A stretch of 14,683 nucleotides of DNA from JBBTQZ01 sp038065435 (lineage in GTDB: Bacteria > Patescibacteriota > Minisyncoccia > Phycocordibacterales > WO2-35-19), in NCBI GenBank assembly GCA_038065435.1, contig JBBTQZ010000014.1, positions 1-14,683 on the forward strand, in the 5' to 3' direction. The first letter of the stretch is position 1; every line of letters begins with the position of its first letter. Made by a program: the position numbers and the translations under genes. The notes under the pieces were generated by a model. That model made no database searches. It worked only from the letters and a program-made list of their open reading frames with translations, and was not told the DNA's origin. This document shows positions 7,431-12,397 of this stretch, piece by piece.

Positions 7431-8228
7431 ATGAAAATAGCTAGTTGGAACGTAAATGGCATAAGGGCGGTGCATAAGAAGAGGCTTTTTGTGCCTTTTA
7501 TAGATAAATATAAGCCAGACATTGTTTGCCTGCAGGAGGTGAAGGCGCAGAACCATCAATCGGAAGTAGATCTGCCTGATTATAAAGAATATTGGAATTC
7601 AGCCGAAAAGGCCGGCTATTCTGGGACGGCTATTTTTACTAGACACGAGCCGATTTCGGTAAAAATAGGTTTGCCAGAAGATTTGGTAGAAAAATATAAA
7701 TTGACGGAAGATAAATATGGCGATCCAAATAAAGAAGGTCGAGTAATCGCCCTTGAGTTTCCTGATTTTTATATTGTTAACGTATATACTCCGAATTCCA
7801 AAGGAGATTTAAGTAGGCTTGATTTGAGATACAAAAAATGGGACCCAGCTTTTTTGGAATACATTAAAAATTTAAAAAAGAGGAAGTATGTGGTCTTTTG
7901 CGGTGATTTGAATGTAGCTCATACAGAGGATGATTTGGCTAATCCTAAAGAAAATGAAGGTGAGCATGGCTTTACCAAGGAAGAACGTGAAGGGATGGAT
8001 AATATGGTAAAGGCTGGATTCATAGACACATTTAGGCACTTTACCCCAGAAGGAAAAGGTCATTATACTTGGTGGACACCATGGAGAAATTCAAGAGAAA
8101 GAAATGTGGGCTGGAGGATAGATTACTTTTTTGTGGATAAGGAATTTTTGACCAAAATCAAAACATCCGAGATTCTCCCGGATGTTTTGGGTTCTGACCA
8201 CTGCCCTATTTTGATTACATTTGCATAG
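7431..8228 (+). CDS. xth: Exodeoxyribonuclease III (AP endonuclease)
   Basis: A 265-residue ExoIII/APE1 family enzyme of base excision repair, cutting DNA 5' of abasic sites. Family motifs in order: KIASWNVNGIRAV at the N-terminus, CLQEVKAQ with the metal-binding glutamate, GYSGTAIFTR, VNVYTPNSKG, FCGDLNVAHTEDDLANP with catalytic Asp and Asn, YTWWTPW, WRIDYFFV and the C-terminal LGSDHCPI with catalytic His. The length is normal. It starts 16 bases after the recombinase stop. A TATAAA lies 5 bases before the ATG, so it may also have its own leaderless transcript. Its last 14 bases overlap the convergent DUF378 gene. Confidence 0.96.
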   Translation: MKIASWNVNGIRAVHKKRLFVPFIDKYKPDIVCLQEVKAQNHQSEVDLPDYKEYWNSAEKAGYSGTAIFTRHEPISVKIGLPEDLVEKYKLTEDKYGDPNKEGRVIALEFPDFYIVNVYTPNSKGDLSRLDLRYKKWDPAFLEYIKNLKKRKYVVFCGDLNVAHTEDDLANPKENEGEHGFTKEEREGMDNMVKAGFIDTFRHFTPEGKGHYTWWTPWRNSRERNVGWRIDYFFVDKEFLTKIKTSEILPDVLGSDHCPILITFA

Positions 8229-8433
8229 GCTGGCCACCTTTCACACAGAGTTTGCAAGTATTCTTGTGAGTGAATATTTCGTATAGGGCGGATAGACCTA
8301 CGAGTATATAAACAAGCTTGGTTATTCCGTCAGGTAGAAAATTTCCAATACCCCAATCCATAAGAGCCGTGAGACCCCAATTTAGACCTCCAACGACAAG
8401 GAGTATCCAAGTTATCATATGTAGTCCTTTCAT
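8215..8433 (-). CDS. DUF378 small membrane protein
   Basis: A 72-residue protein matching DUF378 (YuzA-like). It has two membrane helices: residues 7-26 (with the family signature VGGLNWGLTAL) and 35-53 (KLVYILVGLSALYEIF), followed by a short tail with CKLC. The function of the family is unknown. Start choice: ATG at 8433 gives the family-like head MKGLHMITW, but the sequence AAAGGA lies about 7 bases before a second ATG at 8418, so translation may begin at MITW (67 residues). Its 3' end overlaps exonuclease III convergently by 14 bases. Upstream lie an inverted repeat, a terminator-like hairpin and a possible structured RNA. Confidence 0.85.
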   Translation of the reverse strand: MKGLHMITWILLVVGGLNWGLTALMDWGIGNFLPDGITKLVYILVGLSALYEIFTHKNTCKLCVKGGQPMQM

Positions 8434-8437
8434 TTTT

Positions 8438-8454
8438 TTATTAAAGCTTAATAA
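8438..8454. repeat. Perfect 7-bp inverted repeat before DUF378
   Basis: TTATTAA and TTAATAA flank AGC, forming a symmetric AT-rich site 4 bases upstream of the longer DUF378 start. Position suggests a possible operator or a weak mRNA hairpin. A CATAAT on the minus strand nearby (8463-8468) could be the -10 box. In AT-rich DNA this may be chance. Confidence 0.3.
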
Positions 8455-8512
8455 TAATGCTCATTATGATATCTCTTTAAAAAGAAATTTCTATGAAAAG
8501 CTGTGTATAACA

Positions 8513-8557
8513 AAACCCCCAAGACGCGGTGGAGGATTTCGCGAGACTTAGGGGTTT
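8513..8557 (-). terminator. Strong terminator-like hairpin upstream of DUF378
   Basis: AAACCCC (8513-8519) pairs with GGGGTTT (8551-8557); after one mismatch AAG (8521-8523) pairs with CTT (8547-8549), and CGCG (8525-8528) pairs with CGCG (8540-8543). The 11-base loop reads GTGGAGGATTT. On the minus strand the stem runs into TTTTGTTAT, a modest U-tract, so the minus direction is favoured. Confidence 0.5.
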
Positions 8558-8575
8558 GCAAACAAAGAACATGAT

Positions 8576-8632
8576 TCCAGCCCTATTTTTTACACACAAA
8601 TACTTAATTTATGTATAAAAATTAGAGCTGGA
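8576..8632. repeat. Long imperfect inverted repeat (hairpin)
   Basis: CCAGCCCTATTTTTTACAC (8577-8595) pairs with GTATAAAAATTAGAGCTGG (8613-8631) with three mismatches in 19 positions and a 17-base apical loop. One flanking T-A pair extends it. No T-tract follows on either strand, so it is not a terminator. It is the central element of the candidate RNA. Confidence 0.55.
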
Positions 8633-8761
8633 TGAAAGTAAGATTTAGCCAAAACCGGGTTATTAAGAGAGTGTATTAATATTCAATTTAAAAAAATAGA
8701 ATTGAGAATATATATATCACCCATCTCTTATTTGACCAAAACTCCTTTTCAATCTAGATTT

Positions 8762-8800
8762 TAAAAAACAAATTGTCGAATATAATTTCAAAATATCGAC
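8762..8800 (-). terminator. Terminator of cca
   Basis: On the minus strand GTCGATAT pairs with ATATCGAC-type sequence (plus-strand arms 8775-8783 and 8793-8800, one bulged base, 9-base loop), followed directly by AATTTGTTTTTT. It lies about 64 bases after the cca stop codon. Stem plus T-rich tract in the right orientation supports Rho-independent termination. Confidence 0.6.
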
Positions 8801-8824
8801 GTCTGAATATATATTATGTCTTTT
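8797..8824. other. Weak dif-like sequence (tentative)
   Basis: GAATATATATTATGT (8805-8819) is identical to the core of the Bacillus subtilis dif site as I recall it, covering the central hexamer and the start of the XerD-side arm. The outer arms match poorly, roughly 16 of 28 overall by my alignment. It lies 1.4 kb from the Xer recombinase gene. AT-rich chance similarity is quite possible. Confidence 0.15.
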
Positions 8825-8863
8825 ATAAAATAAGTAAAGGACAAACTGTGGATAGCTTAAATA

Positions 8864-10348
8864 CTAAGAGACTTTATGCCTCGCTCTGATATTTTTTATT
8901 TCTATTTTCTCCAAAACATCCTTTTTTTCCAAGCCTTTTTTAGATAATACATCCAAATCTTGGAAAGACATTGCCCCCAACTCTTTTGTCCTTTTTATTA
9001 AGTAATCTTCTTTATTCAGTAAAGGGTCATCCAAGACTTCGTTTAGAAGAATGTTTAGTATATAACCAACAATTGGTCCCGGCCTTGTTTGCAGTACATT
9101 CATGATTGTTTTTCCATCTACCTTTAGCATGGAAACAGATATGGGGTCTCGCATGGCCTCCTCTATCATGGATTTATATTTACGTAATCTGTAAGGACTT
9201 TCCTTTGGTCTTCCTGTGCCTATACGATCACACATTCTGACATTTACTAGATCCCATACATTTTCTTTTCCGACGTTTACGATCATCCTTCTAACCGCAG
9301 AAAGAGTTATCTGTTCAGTATCTGAGAAAAACATATGCCATCTAACCAAGTTAGAAACCTTTTTTATTGTTTCACGTGAAAATCTAAGATCTGTAAGTAT
9401 CCTTTCAGTTACACGTGAACCTAAAACTTCATGACCATAAAAGGTGTATTTGTCTAATTCCTTATTGAATCTTCGGCTTTCTGGTTTAGATATATCATGA
9501 AATAAGGCCGCTAATCTTACTTCTAATGGATACTTTTTATCAGCCGAATGTTGCAGACTTTTTAGAAGATGTGTCCAAACATCATATATATGAACACCTT
9601 TTTGTTCTATCCCAATAGTTTTTTCTAATTGAGGGATTGTATATTCAAGCAAACCTAATTTTTTTAGTATAAGAAAACCGGCCATTGGTCTCTCAGACAT
9701 AATAATTTTTGTCATCTCATCTCGTACTCTTTCTTTTGAAATCTCTTTTAATATGTATCCATTTTCGGTAATAGCTTTTTCTGTATCTGGATCAATAGGG
9801 AAGTCTAGTTCCACATGTAACCTTATGGCTCTAAGTATTCGTAAACCATCCTCAGAGAATCTTTCCTTTGGATTACCTACACATTTTATAGTTTTATGAG
9901 CCAAATCTGCCACTCCATAGAATGGATCTACCAAATCTCCTGTTTCTGGGTCATACGCTATAGCATTTATCGTGAAATCACGCCTTTTTAGATCATCTAG
10001 TATGTTTTTACTAAATTGCACTTTGTCTGGCCTCCTATGGTCTGAATAAGAGTTTTCAAGCCTATATGGAGTTATTTCTATTATTTTGAGATCTTCATCA
10101 ACTTCTTCCTCGTTTACTATAGCTACAGTACCAAAACTGTTCTCATAAACAGTTTTTTTAAATAAAGGCATTATTTCTTCTGGTATAGCGCTAGTAGTTA
10201 TATCCCAATCTTTTGGCTTTCTATTCATAAACAAATCTCTCACACATCCACCAACTAGATATGCTTCAAAACCGGCCTTTTTGAGTACGCTGGTTACATG
10301 AGAAACATTTTCAGGTATATTAAACTTTTCTATTTTTGTTTTGAGCAT
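8864..10348 (-). CDS. cca: CCA-adding tRNA nucleotidyltransferase with HD domain
   Basis: A 494-residue class II nucleotidyltransferase. Visible motifs: AYLVGGCVRDLFMNRKPKDWDIT (about 29-51) with the nucleotide-binding GG and catalytic DWD, RRDFTINAIAYDPETGDLVDPF, RFSEDGLRILRAIRLHVEL for the template-like and neck helices, and an HD domain with RLAALFHDISKP (about 281-292). The enzyme adds or repairs the 3' CCA of tRNA. The three tRNA genes directly upstream on the same strand lack encoded CCA, so the likely co-transcription is functionally apt; the spacer to tRNA-Arg(TCG) is 18 bases and contains a palindrome, AAGTAC-C-GTACTT. A hairpin with T-tract follows the stop. The HD domain also suggests phosphohydrolase activity, as in other fused enzymes. 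Confidence 0.94.
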   Translation of the reverse strand: MLKTKIEKFNIPENVSHVTSVLKKAGFEAYLVGGCVRDLFMNRKPKDWDITTSAIPEEIMPLFKKTVYENSFGTVAIVNEEEVDEDLKIIEITPYRLENSYSDHRRPDKVQFSKNILDDLKRRDFTINAIAYDPETGDLVDPFYGVADLAHKTIKCVGNPKERFSEDGLRILRAIRLHVELDFPIDPDTEKAITENGYILKEISKERVRDEMTKIIMSERPMAGFLILKKLGLLEYTIPQLEKTIGIEQKGVHIYDVWTHLLKSLQHSADKKYPLEVRLAALFHDISKPESRRFNKELDKYTFYGHEVLGSRVTERILTDLRFSRETIKKVSNLVRWHMFFSDTEQITLSAVRRMIVNVGKENVWDLVNVRMCDRIGTGRPKESPYRLRKYKSMIEEAMRDPISVSMLKVDGKTIMNVLQTRPGPIVGYILNILLNEVLDDPLLNKEDYLIKRTKELGAMSFQDLDVLSKKGLEKKDVLEKIEIKNIRARHKVS

Positions 10349-10366
10349 AAAGTACCGTACTTAATG

Positions 10367-10438
10367 CGCTCCCGGCAGGACTCGAACCCACAATAACGCG
10401 TCCGAAGCGCGTCGTGATATCCATTTCACCACGGGAGC
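10367..10438 (-). tRNA. tRNA-Arg (anticodon TCG)
   Basis: Acceptor GCTCCCG pairs with CGGGAGC, discriminator G. D arm GTGA/TCAC with loop AATGGATA; anticodon stem ACGCG/CGCGT with loop CTTCGGA (anticodon TCG); T arm GTGGG/CCTGC with loop TTCGAGT. 72 bases. No CCA is encoded (CATTAA follows). It is last of three clustered tRNAs and 18 bases upstream of cca. Confidence 0.95.
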
Positions 10439-10464
10439 TTTAAGGAAATAATACCACAATGTTG

Positions 10465-10536
10465 CGCCTTTAGTAGGAATCGGACCTACATCTATCCCTT
10501 AGGACGGGATTGTTCTATCCATTGAACTATAAAGGC
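10465..10536 (-). tRNA. tRNA-Arg (anticodon CCT)
   Basis: Acceptor GCCTTTA pairs with TAAAGGC, discriminator G. D arm GTTC/GAAC, loop AATGGATA; anticodon stem ATCCC/GGGAT with loop GTCCTAA (anticodon CCT); T arm GTAGG/CCTAC with loop TCCGATT. 72 bases. The T-loop has C at position 55 instead of the almost universal T. No CCA is encoded. Confidence 0.94.
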
Positions 10537-10585
10537 GTTAGTCGTAATTGAGCGAATATTCACTGTATCACAACTATTTCGTTTG

Positions 10586-10656
10586 TGCGGTCAGGGGGAA
10601 TCGGACCCCCACCTCGTCCTTGGCAAGGACGCGTCCTACCACTAAACTATGACCGC
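10586..10656 (-). tRNA. tRNA-Gly (anticodon GCC)
   Basis: Acceptor GCGGTCA pairs with TGACCGC, discriminator A. D arm GTTT/GGAC, loop AGTGGTA; anticodon stem CGTCC/GGACG with loop TTGCCAA (anticodon GCC); T arm GGGGG/CCCCC with loop TCCGATT. 71 bases. It also has C at position 55. No CCA is encoded. First gene of the tRNA-cca unit. Confidence 0.94.
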
Positions 10657-10666
10657 ATTTTTACAC

Positions 10667-10693
10667 ATTATAAATTTAACATAATAAATTCAA
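10667..10693 (-). promoter_or_regulatory. Probable promoter of the tRNA-cca unit
   Basis: On the minus strand TATAAT (10667-10672) lies 10 bases before the tRNA-Gly 5' end. TTGAAT (10688-10693) could serve as -35 with a short 15-base spacer. The divergent yraN promoter lies about 50 bases away, so 10657-10815 is a divergent control region. Confidence 0.5.
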
Positions 10694-10740
10694 TAAACAA
10701 ATTTAAATATAATTTTGTTATATAATTTCCTTTAGAAATA

Positions 10741-10749
10741 TGTTAGAAT
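10741..10749 (+). promoter_or_regulatory. Extended -10 box TGTTAGAAT before yraN
   Basis: Identical to the nonamer before the recombinase and the DoxX-like gene. Here the coding start (10816 or 10840) is 66-90 bases away, so this transcript would carry a real leader. A 14-codon reading frame beginning at 10781 lies inside that leader and ends at 10825, overlapping the longer yraN start. Confidence 0.45.
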
Positions 10750-10815
10750 AAAAATATTGTCTAATTTGCTTTATTTTGCAATGAAATATGAGAAAACTGG
10801 GGATAACTCTGTGGA

Positions 10816-11229
10816 ATGTGTGTAAAAGTCAAAGACAAAATGGCTAAACATAACGAAATTGGGGAGAAGGGAGAAGGGGTGGCCGCAAGATATCTTGAAA
10901 AGAAAAGATATATTGTTGTCAATAGGAATTATAGAAGAAAGTGGGGTGAATTGGACATAATAGCTCAAAAAGACGGAATTTTACATTTTGTAGAAGTGAA
11001 AACTGTAAGTAGGGTAAGTTGGGGAGGACGATTTGAGCAAGAAGTAAATAACTATAGACCAGAAGACAACATGCACCCGTGGAAACTTAAAAGACTTTCC
11101 AGAGCCATCCAGACCTACTTATTGGAAAATAAAAGCGAAGCAGAATGGCAATTTGATCTTATTTGTGTCTTTTTGGATATGGAAAAGCGAGTAGCCAAAG
11201 TAAAATTTATAGAAAATCTGATTTTGTGA
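10816..11229 (+). CDS. yraN: YraN family (UPF0102) nuclease-like protein
   Basis: A protein of up to 137 residues with the YraN/UPF0102 fold, related to Holliday-junction resolvase and restriction-type nucleases. Visible motifs are NEIGEKGEGVAARYLEKKRY at the N-terminus and WGELDIIAQKDGILHFVEVKT, which carries the E, D and E-x-K metal-site pattern. The C-terminal half (KLKRLSRAIQTYL, WQFDLICVFLD) is also typical. The biochemical role of the family is not settled. The ATG at 10840 (MAKHNEIG...) fits the family's usual start better than the ATG at 10816, and neither has a clear Shine-Dalgarno. Downstream is the tRNA-Pro repeat unit, 24 bases after the TGA. Confidence 0.88.
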   Translation: MCVKVKDKMAKHNEIGEKGEGVAARYLEKKRYIVVNRNYRRKWGELDIIAQKDGILHFVEVKTVSRVSWGGRFEQEVNNYRPEDNMHPWKLKRLSRAIQTYLLENKSEAEWQFDLICVFLDMEKRVAKVKFIENLIL

Positions 11230-11253
11230 TAAGCTTCAAATGCTAAAGAGCAG

Positions 11254-11290
11254 AAGCGGGCTTGCCCGCCGAAGCTTCAGCGAAGGCGGG
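11254..11290 (+). repeat. GC-rich palindromic repeat, copy 1, fused to tRNA-Pro(TGG)
   Basis: A 37-base element identical to copy 2 (11368-11404) at 34 positions. It can form GCGGG-CTTG-CCCGC, or alternatively CCCGCC/GGCGGG enclosing a GAA/GAA internal loop and the small stem GCT/AGC. The two hairpins share CCCGC and exclude each other. The last four bases (CGGG) are the start of the tRNA acceptor stem. Confidence 0.75.
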
Positions 11291-11357
11291 GCGTAGTATA
11301 GTGGCAGTATATATGGTTTGGGACCATAAGGCCCGAGTTCGATTCTCGGCGCCCCGA
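11287..11357 (+). tRNA. tRNA-Pro (anticodon TGG)
   Basis: Acceptor CGGGGCG pairs with CGCCCCG, giving the C1-G72 pair typical of bacterial tRNA-Pro; discriminator A. D arm GTAT/GTAT with loop AGTGGCA; anticodon stem TATGG/CCATA with loop TTTGGGA (anticodon TGG); T arm CCGAG/CTCGG with loop TTCGATT. 71 bases. No CCA (AAGG follows). Its 5' end lies inside the upstream repeat. Confidence 0.95.
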
Positions 11358-11367
11358 AAGGAGTTTT

Positions 11368-11404
11368 AAGCGGGCTTGCCCGCCGAAGCCTTGGCGAAGG
11401 CGGG
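11368..11404 (+). repeat. GC-rich palindromic repeat, copy 2, fused to tRNA-Pro(GGG)
   Basis: Second copy, exactly 114 bases after the first. The three differences fall in the inner stem-loop: GCT-TC-AGC becomes GCC-TT-GGC, a compensating T-A to C-G pair change plus a loop base. Here the inner stem can be read as GC-CTTG-GC. The last four bases again form the 5' end of the tRNA. Confidence 0.75.
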
Positions 11405-11471
11405 CTGTAGTATAGTGGTAGTATTTGCCCATGGGGTGGGTAAGATCCGGGTTCGATTCCCGGCAGCCCGA
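11401..11471 (+). tRNA. tRNA-Pro (anticodon GGG)
   Basis: Acceptor CGGGCTG pairs with CAGCCCG (C1-G72), discriminator A. D arm GTAT/GTAT with loop AGTGGTA; anticodon stem TGCCC/GGGTA with loop ATGGGGT (anticodon GGG); T arm CCGGG/CCCGG with loop TTCGATT. 71 bases. No CCA (ACGAAG follows). Part of a tandem repeat-tRNA unit with tRNA-Pro(TGG). Confidence 0.95.
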
Positions 11472-11486
11472 ACGAAGTGAGAATAC

Positions 11487-11505
11487 AAAAGTCTGAAAGA
11501 CTTTT
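11487..11505 (+). terminator. Hairpin after tRNA-Pro(GGG)
   Basis: AAAAGTCT and AGACTTTT form a perfect 8-bp stem with loop GAA. The T-run is within the stem rather than after it, so termination strength is uncertain, but it separates the tRNA pair from the DoxX-like promoter 16 bases on. Confidence 0.5.
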
Positions 11506-11520
11506 AGAGAATTGAAAACA

Positions 11521-11529
11521 TGTTAGAAT
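11521..11529 (+). promoter_or_regulatory. Extended -10 box TGTTAGAAT of the DoxX-like gene
   Basis: Third copy of the nonamer. Only 7 bases separate it from the ATG at 11537, so transcription would begin at or next to the start codon. Confidence 0.55.
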
Positions 11530-11536
11530 AATATCC

Positions 11537-11944
11537 ATGAGAAATTTTGTGACAAAAATAAGTATGCCCTTTGCTCGTTTTTCTTTATTTATTATTTACG
11601 CCGGTTTTGGATTGTTGAAGATCATTGGGGAGAGCCCAGCAAATGAGATCGTTAAGGCTTTGTTTGAAAAGACCATAGCTTCTCGTCTCACTTTTTTGAG
11701 CTTCGATCAATTCTTTTTAGCTTTCGGCATTTTTGAAATACTGATAGGCATTCTCTTCTTGATCAAATTTGATCGCACAGCCTTTTTACTACTTATCGTG
11801 CACTTGTGTACTACCGCTCTGCCACTTTTTATGATTGGCGAATTAGTTTGGGCCAAAAATTGGATCCCGACTTTGGAAGGCCAGTATATTATCAAAAATC
11901 TTGCTCTGCTTAGTCTGGGGTTCTTCGTTTACTCTAGAGACTGA
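11537..11944 (+). CDS. DoxX/DUF417-like membrane protein
   Basis: A 135-residue protein with four predicted membrane helices: about residues 12-30 (ARFSLFIIYAGFGLLKI), 58-79 (FFLAFGIFEILIGILFLI), 83-104 and 118-133. The pattern RFSLFIIYAGFGLLK, GIFEILIGILFL and a final EGQYIIKNLALLSLGF resembles DoxX-superfamily proteins such as DUF417. The function of this group is poorly known (quinone-related or redox roles are proposed for some relatives). Its TGA overlaps the ATG of the RNHCP gene (TGATG), so the two are translationally coupled. The start is fixed by the ATG next to the -10 box; no Shine-Dalgarno is present. Confidence 0.75.
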   Translation: MRNFVTKISMPFARFSLFIIYAGFGLLKIIGESPANEIVKALFEKTIASRLTFLSFDQFFLAFGIFEILIGILFLIKFDRTAFLLLIVHLCTTALPLFMIGELVWAKNWIPTLEGQYIIKNLALLSLGFFVYSRD

Positions 11945-12231
11945 TGTTTAAAAAAGTTACAGAGAATTTTGTATGTGAGCATTGTGGTAGAGAGGTGGTG
12001 GGCAACGGCTACACTAACCATTGTTCTAAATGCCTCTGGAGCAAACATGTAGATGTTGATCCAGGTGATCGCCTAGAGACCTGCCAAGGGCTTATGGAGC
12101 CTATCTCAGCCGAAGAGAGTGGGGGAGAGTGGTCGCTGATTCATCAATGCCAAAAATGCGGCTTTGTGCGCAAAAATAAAATTTCCAAAGAAGATAATTT
12201 TAGAGAAGTGATCAAAGTTTCTCGAAAGTAG
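11944..12231 (+). CDS. RNHCP-domain zinc-ribbon protein
   Basis: A 95-residue protein of the RNHCP family, named after a motif seen here as TNHCSKC. Two cysteine pairs likely bind zinc: CEHC (residues 11-14) with HCSKC (about 27-31), and a second knuckle CQKC near residue 73 preceded by a single Cys in ETCQGLMEP. The conserved core NGYTNHCSKCLWSKHVD and DPGDRLETCQGLMEPI is clear. The family function is unknown; zinc and RNA-like context have been suggested only by inference. Its ATG overlaps the stop of the DoxX-like gene, indicating one operon. Confidence 0.88.
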   Translation: MFKKVTENFVCEHCGREVVGNGYTNHCSKCLWSKHVDVDPGDRLETCQGLMEPISAEESGGEWSLIHQCQKCGFVRKNKISKEDNFREVIKVSRK

Positions 12232-12236
12232 TTTTA

Positions 12237-12245
12237 TGTTAATAT
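12237..12245 (+). promoter_or_regulatory. Extended -10 box of tRNA-Gly(TCC)
   Basis: TGTTAATAT (TGn plus TAATAT) lies 10 bases before the tRNA 5' end, close to the TGTTAGAAT motif used by protein genes here. Confidence 0.4.
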
Positions 12246-12255
12246 TGGTTTTATT

Positions 12256-12329
12256 GCGGGTATAGTTTAGTGGTAAAATGCGAGTTTTCCAAACTTGAGT
12301 CGGGGTTTCGATTACCCCTACCCGCACCA
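12256..12329 (+). tRNA. tRNA-Gly (anticodon TCC), CCA encoded
   Basis: Acceptor GCGGGTA pairs with TACCCGC, discriminator A. D arm GTTT/AAAT with loop AGTGGTA; anticodon stem CGAGT/ACTTG with loop TTTCCAA (anticodon TCC); T arm GGGGT/ACCCC with loop TTCGATT. 71 bases plus an encoded CCA at 12327-12329, the only tRNA of the six here to have one. Confidence 0.95.
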
Positions 12330-12341
12330 CTTCGTTCCTTG

Positions 12342-12365
12342 TTGCACAGGAGCTACGCGGTGCAA
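12342..12365 (+). other. Hairpin between tRNA-Gly(TCC) and enolase
   Basis: TTGCAC (12342-12347) pairs with GTGCAA (12360-12365), loop AGGAGCTACGCG. No T-tract follows, so it may be a weak terminator or processing structure. The right arm lies 17 bases before the enolase -10 box. Confidence 0.35.
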
Positions 12366-12382
12366 GCACATCGGAAAACATT

Positions 12383-12388
12383 TATAAT
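12383..12388 (+). promoter_or_regulatory. -10 box of the enolase operon
   Basis: Perfect TATAAT, 9 bases before the enolase ATG, with no Shine-Dalgarno between: a probable leaderless start. The base 17 upstream begins after GTGCAA, a poor -35 match. Confidence 0.5.
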
Positions 12389-12397
12389 CAGATAATT

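Larger units (their letters stand above)
8507..8704 (-). ncRNA. Candidate structured RNA or DUF378 leader (unidentified)
   Basis: No gene is visible in this part of the 430-base gap between cca and DUF378. On the minus strand a promoter-like pair, TTGGTC (8734-8739) and TATATA (8711-8716) with a 17-base spacer, lies downstream of the cca terminator. A transcript from about 8704 would contain the 19-position imperfect hairpin at 8576-8632 and end at the terminator-like hairpin at 8513-8557, giving about 195 bases. It could be a free small RNA, or a leader with attenuator for DUF378, whose start is 80 bases further on. It does not resemble tmRNA, SRP RNA or RNase P RNA to me. Boundaries are estimates. 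Confidence 0.25.

Noticed and set aside
6491..8228. Recombinase as phage or integrative-element integrase
   Set aside because: Housekeeping Xer length and architecture, no other mobile genes, no attachment-site duplications seen at the nearby tRNAs.
8670..8725. 13-codon minus-strand frame (MGDIYILNSIFLN) after an AAAAGGAG
   Set aside because: Too short, and the purine tract is about 17 bases from the ATG; overlaps the candidate RNA promoter.
8502..8855. DnaA-box-like sequences TGTGTATAA (8502) and TGTGGATAG (8847), plus TGGGGATAA near 10799, hinting at an origin
   Set aside because: Only isolated, mostly imperfect boxes; no cluster, no dnaA or dnaN nearby.
10350..10362. Palindrome AAGTAC-C-GTACTT between tRNA-Arg(TCG) and cca as an operator
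   Set aside because: Only 6 bp arms and no other support; mentioned under cca only.
11254..11404. Two palindromic repeats as a CRISPR array
   Set aside because: Only two copies, and the spacer between them is a tRNA gene.
11236..11538. 100-codon minus-strand frame across the tRNA-Pro units
   Set aside because: It is the antisense of two tRNAs plus the repeats (repeated S/P/R/L-rich blocks mirror the two units); not a protein gene.
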